Positions 33,513 through 42,108 of a stretch of 64,000 nucleotides of DNA are shown here, piece after piece. Source of the DNA: a virus; IMG/VR virus record IMGVR_UViG_3300044797_000394, positions 62,001-126,000 of that record. One strand, 5' to 3'. Made by a program: the position numbers and the translations under genes. Position 1 is the stretch's first letter, and every line of letters begins with the position of its first letter. The notes beneath the pieces are model-generated. The model made no database searches and was not told the origin of the DNA. It was given only the letters and a program-made list of their open reading frames with translations.

Positions 33513-34226
33513 ATGGCTCCCTTAGACCTCTCCGCTGGTGCTTACTTTTTCGTCTACAATTGCGACGAAGACAGTGCGATTCAAGTGCGGAAGGACGGTC
33601 ACCATATTCATGATACTATCCATCTGTTGAAGCCTGGGCCCACGACTGAATGCATTTTGCTTTGTAGGAAGACTCTCACGTCGCCTACGGTCATCGATCA
33701 GGCCATATTGACTGGTACCGGGGCACTTCAAATCGACGCATGTAGGATCAGACACAACGAGCCGGTGAAGATGACGGTGCGTACGTCCGACAAGTTTTCA
33801 GGCATTATGAATGGGGGACAACTTGGTCACTTCCGCACGGAGTCCGAATTTGCTGGACCGTCTCCCCTTGGTAGATGGCCACCAAATATAATCTTTGTTC
33901 ACTCCCCAGAATGCAAGCCGGGTTATACTAGAGTGGACGGTCACAGGGGATACCCGAACGGTCCAGGGGGTAGCTCGTCTCAGTTCTCCCAGAAGGGCAC
34001 TGCAACGACTCGTACGGGTGCCTGGAGGGGGCACGCTGATGCCGATGGGAAGGAAACGATACCATCATGGCAGTGCGAGTCGGGGTGCCCGGTGCGTCTC
34101 TTCGATGAGCAGACAGTTAACGTAGGGAGTATCTCCCGTTTCTTTCCGCAGTTTGCCGATCGAGAAGCTGCCGTTGATTGGCTCATTACCCTTATTCTCC
34201 CCCCTGGAACGGTGCTCTTTCGATAG
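33513..34226 (+). CDS. Methyltransferase-like protein lacking catalytic and SAM motifs
   Basis: A 237-residue protein. It matches the middle of a known phage DNA-methylase family: GTGALQIDACRI, then GRWPPNIIFVH, then ISRFFPQF and DWLITLILPPG. In that family a DPPY motif comes before and DPFxGSGT directly after LxPPGGTVL; here the protein starts after the first and stops at PPGTVLFR. So both active-site parts are absent. It starts right after the stop of the methylase gene. A paralogue with the same losses lies at 59166-60065. Confidence 0.65.
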   Translation: MAPLDLSAGAYFFVYNCDEDSAIQVRKDGHHIHDTIHLLKPGPTTECILLCRKTLTSPTVIDQAILTGTGALQIDACRIRHNEPVKMTVRTSDKFSGIMNGGQLGHFRTESEFAGPSPLGRWPPNIIFVHSPECKPGYTRVDGHRGYPNGPGGSSSQFSQKGTATTRTGAWRGHADADGKETIPSWQCESGCPVRLFDEQTVNVGSISRFFPQFADREAAVDWLITLILPPGTVLFR

Positions 34227-34237
34227 GTTGGGTAGGT

Positions 34238-35659
34238 GTGGATCGCATCGAATTTCGAGTTTTGAGCAGGTGGAAGTCAGCGAATGCTATCAAAATTACG
34301 ATAGATCGTGACGCCACGAATAAAGCTCGTCAGCAATTCCCATCGATGACAGATCAAATCGTCGGTACGTTTGAGTCTCCGGTGAAAATGTATCGCATTT
34401 TTGATGGGGAGGAGTTGAGTCGTATTCTGCGAACGGGAAGGATTACGGGCGGGACTTACTCAGCCAAGGCGGAACGAACTCACGGAGCGTCTTGGGGGCA
34501 CAACATCACGGAAGTCATTGAAATAGGGAATAAACTCAGGGGAAAACGGTACGGAGACGATCTCTTCCTCGCTCGTTTGGACGCAATGGGCGTCCGATTT
34601 CACCATTTGAATCCAAAGGTGCCCTTTGACCCGAACGGGCCACCTCATCAATCCGGGGTCATGGAAGACTCCGCTTGCTGTTTTGGACTAGGGTGCTCGA
34701 TGATTGTCGGACTTGAGGATGTCGACCTATTCGTCGTGCACTCAAATCATCAGATGGACCCAATCTCTACGGAAGAGGCTAGAAATTACGTTGAGAAGCG
34801 ACCCAAGAAGGATGTGGACCTGCGAGAAATAAATCCGCAATTATACCAGGGCTCCATTCTGGATCATGATGTGCGGGTTTGGCTGACCGATGGTAAGTGG
34901 CAGGTCATTCTCAATGATGATCGAGTCATAGTCAATGACGCCCCGACGAAGGACGATGCGATCGAAACAGCTAAGATTGGAATTCGCCTGCGGCCAGGGA
35001 AACCCGTGCCCACCTCCTACCAAATCCTACTCCGAAAGAAAAAGTACGAAAAGCATTTTGAGCAGGATGAGGACCCAAACAAGATTCGTGGTGACTTCTC
35101 TCTCAAGCCTAGAGATCGTGTGCTCGTTGAGAAGGGTTCTCGGGGACTAAACATTCCAGCTCACTCGAGCGCTACCGTAGCCGACGTATATCAACGGACA
35201 GGGGATAGGACTGTTACTGTTAAGCTCATCATTGGAGACCGCCCCGTTTCTCTTTATGCCCAACACCCCAACCGTCTTGGGGACCCTGAAATTGCATTGA
35301 TGAATAGTGGTGGTGACCGCATCTTGATCCGAAAGAAAGCCACTATGAGTAAGCTCACCCTCAAAGTTGCTGCCCGCTATGCCGCCGAGCATGGCGGTTT
35401 GGATGTCGGGTACGGTCCCGCTGGTACGGGGCTGACGTACCAGGCCGAGTTTGACCCCACTACGAAGTGCTTCAAATGTGGTAAGGATGCCAGGCTAGCT
35501 ATTACCATCAAGGAGAAGCCGGGCGGGGATGCTGTGTGCCACCTGTACGACAATCATGATGAGGGCAAGTTCTGGCTTCACGATTTGGCAGCCTACGCCA
35601 TTTATCTCTGTCCTGATGTCGATTGTGCTGAAGCCACCACCCTATGGAATCAAGGATGA
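34238..35659 (+). CDS. Multidomain LKVAARY-motif protein with C-terminal zinc domain
   Basis: A 473-residue protein. Residues 1-190 form an unknown domain (KMYRIFDGEELSRILRTGR, SACCFGLGCSMIVG); 200-360 are beta-rich (VRVWLTDGKWQVILNDDR). At about residue 370 comes MSKLTLKVAARYAAEHGG, a complete tag with its own Met (ATG 35345), followed by a zinc ribbon with CFKCGKD, CHLYDNH and CPDVDC. It looks like an upstream gene fused to a tagged gene. The start is uncertain; GTG 34238 is chosen. The N-terminal domain could be an ADP-ribosyltransferase-like fold, but I cannot support it. Confidence 0.6.
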   Translation: MDRIEFRVLSRWKSANAIKITIDRDATNKARQQFPSMTDQIVGTFESPVKMYRIFDGEELSRILRTGRITGGTYSAKAERTHGASWGHNITEVIEIGNKLRGKRYGDDLFLARLDAMGVRFHHLNPKVPFDPNGPPHQSGVMEDSACCFGLGCSMIVGLEDVDLFVVHSNHQMDPISTEEARNYVEKRPKKDVDLREINPQLYQGSILDHDVRVWLTDGKWQVILNDDRVIVNDAPTKDDAIETAKIGIRLRPGKPVPTSYQILLRKKKYEKHFEQDEDPNKIRGDFSLKPRDRVLVEKGSRGLNIPAHSSATVADVYQRTGDRTVTVKLIIGDRPVSLYAQHPNRLGDPEIALMNSGGDRILIRKKATMSKLTLKVAARYAAEHGGLDVGYGPAGTGLTYQAEFDPTTKCFKCGKDARLAITIKEKPGGDAVCHLYDNHDEGKFWLHDLAAYAIYLCPDVDCAEATTLWNQG

Positions 35660-37050
35660 ACGATATTGATCCTGAGTGGGGCATCGCCGCCCTCGAGTGG
35701 TGCCGTAGCCAACCCATGAGCGCATGCTCGGGGGAGGACGGTCTTGAGGACGTAATCTACGACGACGTCGCTCCGACCGACGCAATCTCAGCCAGAGTTG
35801 CCGCACGAGTTTTGATCGCCAGGGGGTTCTTCGCCCCCGGGGACGAAATTGTATTCGGGAAGTACAAGAACAAGCACGGCATCATCGAGCGCATTTGGGC
35901 CGATGATCGTGGACACCCGATGATTGAGATTCGTCCAGTCCCACAAGGCCGCAAAAAGAACAAGATCATGGGTCTCTACAAGATCTGGCACGACCCCGAC
36001 CCGCCCGACCCCGAAGAAGAAGAGAAGAAGACGGCTGCCGAACGAGTCGTTGAGCGCTATGCGGCGTCCGTAGTTCTCGAGAAGAAGTTTGGTCGATTCA
36101 AGGTGATTTATCTGAAGCAGCACGAAGAACACGTGGACAAGCTGGGTGCTTTGCTCGAGGAAGCGGAGCGTATGTACGCCGCTGCTGGTGTCCCCATCGT
36201 TCACGATATTTCGTCTGTACTAAGCGGGCGAGGTGCTTCCCATGCCGGCGCACTTTACACAATGGGTAGTGTGCCTCCTACCATTCAGTTTGCACCGAAG
36301 TCCTACGAGGATCCTAAACTTATCCATACGGTCATTCATGAGCTTGGACACTACTGCCACGATAAGGTGGTGCCAGGTGGAATTAATAACTCAGCAATCA
36401 TCAGTAAGCACATGTGGGCTGTTCGTCAGAAGTCGACCGGTAAAAGCAACAAGGTTGACATTCTGAACCGAAAAATGAAGGCTCTGAATGAAGCGTATTC
36501 CCGACTGAGTGAGGAGCAAAACAAGCGAAAGCCATTGCCACGCAAGGGACAGGTATTTGAATACGATACGTGGGTCAATGGTGTGCAGTACCATGTGAAG
36601 GGTCGCATCGTTGGTAAGGCGGATAGTCGCACTGTCAACGTGGAGGTCATTGACGCCCCAGAGGCTTATATCAAGCGTCAGCAAATCTACCGACGAGGCC
36701 CTGGACCCTTAATTGTGCCTGAATCCGTCGATTCCCTTACCTATGCTGGTAAAGACGAAGCCAAAGAGGCGGAACTCAAAAAGGTTGAGGAAGAAAGGCA
36801 TACGGTTTACGTAGAGTTGTCCTCCCTCATAAAGAGTGGCGAAGGACGGAGTGACTACAAAACCCATCTACATGATTGGGTCCCCACGAACTATGCCCGT
36901 AAGAACCACATGGAGTATTTTGCAGAGATGATGACCACCTACATTCTTGGTCATCTAAAACCAGAACCGTCCGAGTGGCTCAAGAGTGTTGTCAAGACGG
37001 GTAAAGCTCCCGAGGCGCCTGAACCCGTACCCACAGAAGAGCCCGAATGA
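35656..37050 (+). CDS. Putative zinc metallopeptidase with internal RVAARV tag
   Basis: A 464-residue protein. A tag, AISARVAARVLIARGFF, lies at about 43-59 and a weaker one (AAERVVERYAASVVL) near 130. Between them is an SH3-like strand region (GDEIVFGKYKNKHGII). HELGH is at 228-232, with the likely third ligand Glu424 in EYFAEMMTTY, the same C-terminal layout as the 1828-3141 and 43170-44438 proteins. An insertion separates the two zinc parts. The ATG overlaps the upstream stop. Confidence 0.7.
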   Translation: MNDIDPEWGIAALEWCRSQPMSACSGEDGLEDVIYDDVAPTDAISARVAARVLIARGFFAPGDEIVFGKYKNKHGIIERIWADDRGHPMIEIRPVPQGRKKNKIMGLYKIWHDPDPPDPEEEEKKTAAERVVERYAASVVLEKKFGRFKVIYLKQHEEHVDKLGALLEEAERMYAAAGVPIVHDISSVLSGRGASHAGALYTMGSVPPTIQFAPKSYEDPKLIHTVIHELGHYCHDKVVPGGINNSAIISKHMWAVRQKSTGKSNKVDILNRKMKALNEAYSRLSEEQNKRKPLPRKGQVFEYDTWVNGVQYHVKGRIVGKADSRTVNVEVIDAPEAYIKRQQIYRRGPGPLIVPESVDSLTYAGKDEAKEAELKKVEEERHTVYVELSSLIKSGEGRSDYKTHLHDWVPTNYARKNHMEYFAEMMTTYILGHLKPEPSEWLKSVVKTGKAPEAPEPVPTEEPE

Positions 37051-37781
37051 GGTTCCTTGTTGTTGCCCGCGCCCGGTCGAAAGGGCTTGTCAGTGAGGAG
37101 CGACAGCTTCGGTCTCGCAGTCGACGACTGAGCCGTGTCCGATCCTCCATGGAAGCGCTTCAAGCCAAAGTCAAGCGAGACCTACGCTCGAGCGATCCCA
37201 ATCGTTTTCTCACCGCGTTGGCGGTCGGACTCATGGCTGAGACGAGCGAGGACCCCGTCTTCTCTTGGCGGAAGAAGAACGTCCAGCTCGATGATCGAGA
37301 GGCGTACTTCCGAGCCAAGGGGAAACGCAAGCCCATCACCAACGCATCGATCGTCAGAGCTTTGGCGGATGCCTACGAAGCGGTCGAGGATGTGGACGAC
37401 GAGCTCTTTGCACACGACACGGGTCGCGTGACGGCGGACATGGTGAACGAATACCTGGGCGGATTCAAGCTCAATATGAGTGATATCCGAGGGTTCAACG
37501 CCAATAGAATCATGTCTTCCAAGTTGTCTCAGGTTCGATCTGAGGGTCCCGAACTCCCAAGGCAAAAACGATCAAGAACGAAGCTCCTTCAAGGGGAGTT
37601 CCTCAAGGCACTCGAAGCCACTGCGGAAGAGGTAGGACTCGAGGCCGACATGATCCGATTTAATTGCCTTGATCCGGGAATGGAAGCCGCCTACCTCGAC
37701 AATGGAACCCTGGAGAAAACAGCCTCTTTGGATCCGCTGACCGTGAAGGTTGCGAGTCGGTTTCAGAAACTCCACGGATAG
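37047..37781 (+). CDS. Topoisomerase-IB-like protein without the catalytic Tyr, with C-terminal tag
   Basis: A 244-residue protein. The middle resembles the type IB topoisomerase catalytic domain: WRKKNVQLDDREAYFRAKGK, VTADMVNEYLGGFKLNMSD with IRGFNANRI, and late RFNCLDPGMEAAYLDNGTL, where active enzymes have RxxYIHPxxxxAYLxG. The Tyr position is Cys207. If the relation is right, it binds DNA but cannot form the covalent link. It ends with DPLTVKVASRFQKLHG, the shared tag at the C-terminus. The assignment is from pattern memory and is tentative. Confidence 0.45.
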   Translation: MRFLVVARARSKGLVSEERQLRSRSRRLSRVRSSMEALQAKVKRDLRSSDPNRFLTALAVGLMAETSEDPVFSWRKKNVQLDDREAYFRAKGKRKPITNASIVRALADAYEAVEDVDDELFAHDTGRVTADMVNEYLGGFKLNMSDIRGFNANRIMSSKLSQVRSEGPELPRQKRSRTKLLQGEFLKALEATAEEVGLEADMIRFNCLDPGMEAAYLDNGTLEKTASLDPLTVKVASRFQKLHG

Positions 37782-37835
37782 TTCACTTTAGTTTTGAGGG
37801 TACGTAACAGAACCTCGTCTTGATGCGTCGAGAAC

Positions 37836-37841
37836 GGTGTA
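37836..37841 (+). promoter_or_regulatory. GGTGTA element before the glycosyltransferase gene
   Basis: The hexamer lies 39 bases before the ATG at 37881 in a 99-base intergenic region. The start has its own AGG-type ribosome site, so here the leader would be about 33 bases. Confidence 0.45.
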
Positions 37842-37880
37842 CTCTAAGAACGAACCCCAACCACAACCCAGGAAATCAGG

Positions 37881-38960
37881 ATGCACTACCTCACCCCCAC
37901 CAAGGAAACGGCTCACGTCGTCATCTTCTACCGCGACTTCAAGTCCTACGGTGGAGACTACGAGGATTACAACAGCGAAGGCGGCAAGTGCCATCGCGGT
38001 CTCGGTGTCAACGCCCTTCACACGGCCAAGGTCCTCCGCAAGGCGGGGGTCCGATGCGATATCGCGCCCGTCTGGAACATCGACTCCGTTCGCAAGGCAC
38101 TCCAGAAGTACATGCCAACTCACGCGATCGTCGAGGCCTTCTGGATCAAAGCTCCGGACATGTCCACGCTTCTCACGGAGTTCCCCAGCGTCCACTTCGT
38201 CGTCCGTTGCCACAGTCAGATCGGCTTCCTCCAAGTCGAGCCGGGCGCCATCAAGATTCTCCGGGATATGCTCCTCCTGCAAGAAGTCCAACTCAATCTC
38301 ACCGTCTCGGCAAATACGCTGCGTCTCAAGCAGTTCATCGATCGTACGTACAAGAGCCGATGCTTGCTCTTGCCGAATCTCTACAACGTCGATCGCGAGA
38401 ACCGCAAGCCCGGTGTCAGCCATGATCATCGGAGCCTTCGCATCGGCTGCTTCGGCGCCCATCGTCTGTTGAAGAATCACACGACCTCGGCCGCTGCCGC
38501 TCTCATGATGGCGAATCGACGCGGTTCCGACCTCGAATTTTACGTGAATTCGGGTCGCACGGAGAACCCTCAGAGCAAGAGCATCATGCTTGCGCTAAAC
38601 AACATGTTCAACAATCTTCGCTGGGCGAAGATTGTTCAGGTTCCATGGGAAGAGTGGAGCCAGTTCCGACTGACCGTCTCCCATATGGACCTCGTCGTTC
38701 AAGCCTCATTCACAGAAACTTTTAACATAGTGACGGCCGACGCGGTTTCCGAAGGAGTTCCGGCCGTCGTAGGTCCCGCCATCGAATGGGTTCCCGAATC
38801 ATGGCAGGCAGATCCGGACGATGCCGATGACATCGCTCGAGTCGGCTCGGCTCTCCTCTGGGACACCGGCAGCGCCGCCGAGGGTCTCTGCGCCCTCGAA
38901 AAGTACGTTTCCGAGGGTCTCTGCAAATGGCTGAAATATCTGGACAGTAACCCCACGTAA
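37881..38960 (+). CDS. GT-B fold glycosyltransferase (family 4-like)
   Basis: A 359-residue protein. The N-terminal Rossmann half has GGKCHRGLGVNALHTAKVL; the C-terminal half has RIGCFGAHRLLKNH and FTETFNIVTADAVSEGVPAVVG, the E-x7-E type nucleotide-sugar site of GT4 enzymes. It probably transfers a sugar to phage DNA bases, a virion protein or a host surface glycan. Which one cannot be told; no base-hydroxymethylating enzyme is seen here. It has its own leader upstream and a strong terminator downstream, so it is probably a single-gene unit. Confidence 0.75.
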   Translation: MHYLTPTKETAHVVIFYRDFKSYGGDYEDYNSEGGKCHRGLGVNALHTAKVLRKAGVRCDIAPVWNIDSVRKALQKYMPTHAIVEAFWIKAPDMSTLLTEFPSVHFVVRCHSQIGFLQVEPGAIKILRDMLLLQEVQLNLTVSANTLRLKQFIDRTYKSRCLLLPNLYNVDRENRKPGVSHDHRSLRIGCFGAHRLLKNHTTSAAAALMMANRRGSDLEFYVNSGRTENPQSKSIMLALNNMFNNLRWAKIVQVPWEEWSQFRLTVSHMDLVVQASFTETFNIVTADAVSEGVPAVVGPAIEWVPESWQADPDDADDIARVGSALLWDTGSAAEGLCALEKYVSEGLCKWLKYLDSNPT

Positions 38961-38983
38961 TCTGACGATTACGATTTCGGGTC

Positions 38984-38989
38984 GGTGTA
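38984..38989 (+). promoter_or_regulatory. GGTGTA element immediately before a terminator
   Basis: The hexamer is followed one base later by a 12-bp terminator hairpin. Transcripts starting here would end at once, unless antiterminated, or would yield a tiny RNA. Confidence 0.35.
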
Positions 38990-38990
38990 A

Positions 38991-39022
38991 GGGCTCGTCG
39001 GAACATCCGACGAGCCCTTTTT
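38991..39022 (+). terminator. Strong rho-independent terminator
   Basis: A perfect 12-bp stem (gggctcgtcgga/tccgacgagccc) with an ACA loop is followed by TTTTT. It ends the glycosyltransferase transcript. It is the clearest terminator in the window. Confidence 0.95.
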
Positions 39023-39082
39023 CATTTGGGAGTGTGAAATTCGTCGATGAACCTCTAATCAATACGACAGTTTCATCTACGT

Positions 39083-39104
39083 ACGTGCGCGCTCACGCGC
39101 ACGT
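39083..39104 (+). repeat. 9-bp stem hairpin in the metallophosphoesterase leader
   Basis: A perfect inverted repeat (acgtgcgcg/cgcgcacgt) with a CTCA loop lies 26 bases before the ATG at 39130. No T-run follows, so it is more likely a leader structure or a protein site than a terminator. A GTG at 39034 in the same frame would put it inside the coding region. Confidence 0.7.
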
Positions 39105-39129
39105 GACCAAACCCCAAGACGGAGCGCCA

Positions 39130-40458
39130 ATGTCCTTAGTATGGAGTGAGAGTGATCTTCGTGTTGCCAAACTCATCTTGTCGAAGTACCCCATCTACCA
39201 ATTCAGGGAAGCCCTGAAGGAGATCCAGGACAACGTTGACCACCCGGTCACCCAAGGGGCACTGAGAGCCGCGTTTCAGCGAAACAAGCTGAACGCCCCC
39301 TCCTCCTACTGCAAGGAACTCAGCCCTTCCGAGGAAGAGCTCCTCGATGATAAAGAAGAAAAGAAGGCCTACGAGGGCGATGATGACGAGCCCGACTTCG
39401 ACCCGGTGGAGCGAAGGGAACAGCAAGAAGAAATCTCTCGGGACAAGAGGCAGATCCGACAGCTCGTCGACCAGCTACGTGAGGCCCGCGCTCGACAGTC
39501 GTTCATCGACGTTGTACATAGCTTCAAGGCGCCGCCCCGTATCATGCCTCGAGAGAAGAACTCGGGTGTGAGAGAAATGACAGCCGTAGCCCTATGTTCC
39601 GATTGGCACGTTGAAGAGCCGGTTGAACCGGAGAGCGTTGCCTATCGTAACGAGTATAACCTCGATATCGCCGATCATAGAATTCGCCGCTTGTTTGATG
39701 GAATCATTTGGAACATCGAGCACCATCGTGCGAGCAAGCGACTCACCATCAACGATCTGGTGCTCTGGCTTGGTGGCGATTTAATGACCGGCTACATTCA
39801 CGAGGAACTGGTTGAAACGAATGCCCTCTCGCCCACGGAAACGATTCGATGGCTACTCCCTAGAATTCGTGATGGGATTTGGACCCTTCTGAATCGCCTC
39901 GACTTTGCCCATATCGAGGTTCCGTGTTCTTACGGTAATCACGGAAGGACGACTGCAAAGCCTCGAATCTCCTCTGGATTTGCAAATAGTTTTGAGTGGC
40001 TCATGTACCACTCCCTGGCGGATGAGTTCCGCAATGAGAAACGGATTCACTTCGAAATCACCAACTCCCCACACCAGTACGTTCAGGTCTACGATTGGAC
40101 TCTTCACTTCCACCACGGTGACGATGTGAAGTACATGGGTGGGGTCGGTGGACTCGGCATTCCGTTGCTCAAGTCCCTACCAATGTGGGACCTTGTCAAA
40201 AGGGCCGACGTCCACAACATAGGGCACCATCACTCCCTACTTGACTATGGTAGAGCCGTAGTCAATGGGTCGCTCATTGGGTACGGGCCTTACAGCCAAC
40301 GTATCAGAGCAGCTTTCGAAGTTCCCCAACAAGCCATGTACTACATGGATAAAAAACGCGGGAAATCGATGTTGACCTCTCTCTGGGTCGACGAGGAGGC
40401 TCCCAATCAGCTACACGGTGTTCCACCTCAGCCATTGGAAGATCTTACCGACCGATAA
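39130..40458 (+). CDS. Metallophosphoesterase with N-terminal HTH-like region
   Basis: A 442-residue protein. After an HTH-like helical start (VAKLILSKYPIYQFREAL) and a charged coiled-coil linker, residues about 150-400 form a calcineurin-type phosphoesterase: CSDWHVEE (DxH), LGGDLMTG (GD), YGNHGR (GNH), FHHGDD and IGHHH. It hydrolyses phosphoesters, perhaps in DNA. Start chosen at ATG 39130, which follows GGAG by five bases; a GTG at 39034 is possible. The leader carries a hairpin, suggesting regulated translation. Confidence 0.85.
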   Translation: MSLVWSESDLRVAKLILSKYPIYQFREALKEIQDNVDHPVTQGALRAAFQRNKLNAPSSYCKELSPSEEELLDDKEEKKAYEGDDDEPDFDPVERREQQEEISRDKRQIRQLVDQLREARARQSFIDVVHSFKAPPRIMPREKNSGVREMTAVALCSDWHVEEPVEPESVAYRNEYNLDIADHRIRRLFDGIIWNIEHHRASKRLTINDLVLWLGGDLMTGYIHEELVETNALSPTETIRWLLPRIRDGIWTLLNRLDFAHIEVPCSYGNHGRTTAKPRISSGFANSFEWLMYHSLADEFRNEKRIHFEITNSPHQYVQVYDWTLHFHHGDDVKYMGGVGGLGIPLLKSLPMWDLVKRADVHNIGHHHSLLDYGRAVVNGSLIGYGPYSQRIRAAFEVPQQAMYYMDKKRGKSMLTSLWVDEEAPNQLHGVPPQPLEDLTDR

Positions 40459-40481
40459 CCTTTGGTGCTAAGCTTAGGGAC

Positions 40482-40664
40482 ATGGACCGACGAGAGGTAG
40501 CCGGGCTTTGTGGGGGACTAAACCTAGGGAACGTGGTTGCGATCGGCGTAGCTGTGGCGGCACACGCATCCGAGCACACGCTATCAATAGTGACTTTTAC
40601 CGCCGCGAGCATTTCTCTGCTCTCCGTCATTATCCTGGCCCTACACAACAAGCGAACGTCCTAG
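40482..40664 (+). CDS. Small membrane protein
   Basis: A 60-residue protein with two hydrophobic segments (LGNVVAIGVAVAAH and FTAASISLLSVIILAL). It has a short charged N-terminus and a basic C-terminus (HNKRTS). It could be a small holin-like or superinfection protein; no family is recognised. Confidence 0.55.
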   Translation: MDRREVAGLCGGLNLGNVVAIGVAVAAHASEHTLSIVTFTAASISLLSVIILALHNKRTS

Positions 40665-40672
40665 GGGCCGTC

Positions 40673-41041
40673 ATGAGGGGTCGTCGTATATGGGTGAAGC
40701 TACAGACCCAACGCGGCGAACTCCGGGTTTACGTCGTCAAGTGGGTCCTCAAGGATGATGACGGCAATGTGGCCGACGCTCTCTACGACTCGGACAACAA
40801 TTGCATTGAGGTCACCTGGGGCCCAGACGACAACTTTATGAAGATGAAACTTCTGCACGAGCTACTGCACGTGTGCTTCTCCCCACACTCCGGGGACATA
40901 AAGTATTCGGTACTGGGAGGCAACTTGCTCGAGACTCGATGGTTCCGAGAGGAGATGGTGGTCAGTTTCCTTGAGCCCGTTCTCTATGACCTACTCACCC
41001 GGAATGCTCTGCTCAAGTTTCCGAAACCACCGAAGGTCTAA
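40673..41041 (+). CDS. Small HExxH metallopeptidase-like protein
   Basis: A 122-residue protein with HELLH at 62-66 and a likely third ligand in REEMVVSF (Glu93 or Glu94), about 31 residues later. The length and layout resemble small minimal gluzincin or ImmA-like zinc domains, with strands before the helix (LRVYVVKWVLKD). It has no LRVAARY tag, unlike the larger metallopeptidases here. The 3' end overlaps a minus-strand gene. ImmA-like proteins cleave repressors, but no such role can be shown. Confidence 0.6.
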   Translation: MRGRRIWVKLQTQRGELRVYVVKWVLKDDDGNVADALYDSDNNCIEVTWGPDDNFMKMKLLHELLHVCFSPHSGDIKYSVLGGNLLETRWFREEMVVSFLEPVLYDLLTRNALLKFPKPPKV

Positions 41042-41249
41042 TCGCTGTTGTCAGTTTGAACTCAACGGTACATAAAGAGCCGTTCACATTGGCAAGAGAC
41101 GTATAGAGTCCGTTCGACTGCCTAGTCGCGTTTCCTATTAGTTGGATGCCGTTGTCGAGGATGGTGCCGTCCACGTCGTACTGAGGCTCGGCTAACAGAA
41201 CCGAGCCATCGCATGAGGCACCAAAAGTGCCCTTCTCTTCGTTACCCAT
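41013..41249 (-). CDS. Small hypothetical protein downstream of dam
   Basis: A 78-residue, probably beta-rich protein (YDVDGTILDNGIQLIG, VNGSLCTVEFKLTT). It starts two bases after the dam stop on the same strand and overlaps the convergent metallopeptidase-like gene by 29 bases. No family is recognised; it may be a small structural-type beta domain. Confidence 0.5.
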   Translation of the reverse strand: MGNEEKGTFGASCDGSVLLAEPQYDVDGTILDNGIQLIGNATRQSNGLYTSLANVNGSLCTVEFKLTTAIRPSVVSET

Positions 41250-41250
41250 C

Positions 41251-42108
41251 TTAGATCGTCCCCTCAAAAGTTTCGGATGCCGTTTTCGACAAGACCAGAA
41301 CTTCGTTCACGGGTCCTCGGCCGCTCCCCTTGCTGTTGACCGCTCGACGGGCGAAAATCGTCAAAATGGCGAACTCCTTGTACAAATCTCGGATGACTTC
41401 GGTATCCGAGTTGGACAGCACGACGTGAACGCCTCGGTCTGAGAGCTCCCTGAAGGTGCTGGCGAGCTGCTTCTGATTCTCGATAGTGAACCCGTCCGAG
41501 GTGTACGATGTGAAGTTTGAGGTTGGGTTGAGGGGCACGTACGGAGGATCGAAGTAGACGAGATCTCCGATGCCCGCCCGGTCCAAAATCCTTGTATAGT
41601 CCCCCGAGGTGATTTTGGCCTTTCGTAGAACGCGGGAGCATGCCTCGATGTTGTCCTGATCAAACAAGGTCGGGTTCTCGTGTTTGCCCCACGGGACATT
41701 GAACCCGCCCGACTTGTTTACGCGGTAGAGCCCGTTGAAACCCGTCTTGTTGAGGAAGATGAACCGAGCCGCCCGGTCGAGCGGGAGCATCGTCTTGGGG
41801 TCGTCCTTTCGAACGTCGTAGTAGAAGGTCTTTGGATCCTTCAGGTACATCTCTTTCCACTGGGTGAGCAGGAGGCACAATCGTTCGTGGTCATGTGCGA
41901 CTTGAGTGTACGTGTTGACCAGTTCTTCATTGAGATCGTTCAGGTGTGCCATTACGAACGGGTGTTCTTTGGAGGAAGCCAGAGCGAAGAAGACAGCACC
42001 TCCCCCGAGGAACGGTTCGTAGTAGTTCTCAATGGATTTGGGAAAAACACGGAGCAGCTCGGGCAGGAGCTGTGTCTTCCCACCGACCCACTTGATCAAG
42101 GATTTCAT
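41251..42108 (-). CDS. dam: Dam-type N6-adenine DNA methyltransferase
   Basis: A 285-residue protein in the alpha order: KWVGGKTQLLPELL, the SAM motif PFLGGGAVFFAL, and the catalytic DPPYVPLNPTSNFTSYTS late in the sequence, with FNVPWG between. This is the Dam/DpnM family, which methylates adenine, commonly in GATC. It may protect phage DNA from host restriction or mark replicated DNA. The start ATG overlaps the rnhB stop (ATGA), so it is translated from the rnhB transcript. Confidence 0.93.
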   Translation of the reverse strand: MKSLIKWVGGKTQLLPELLRVFPKSIENYYEPFLGGGAVFFALASSKEHPFVMAHLNDLNEELVNTYTQVAHDHERLCLLLTQWKEMYLKDPKTFYYDVRKDDPKTMLPLDRAARFIFLNKTGFNGLYRVNKSGGFNVPWGKHENPTLFDQDNIEACSRVLRKAKITSGDYTRILDRAGIGDLVYFDPPYVPLNPTSNFTSYTSDGFTIENQKQLASTFRELSDRGVHVVLSNSDTEVIRDLYKEFAILTIFARRAVNSKGSGRGPVNEVLVLSKTASETFEGTI

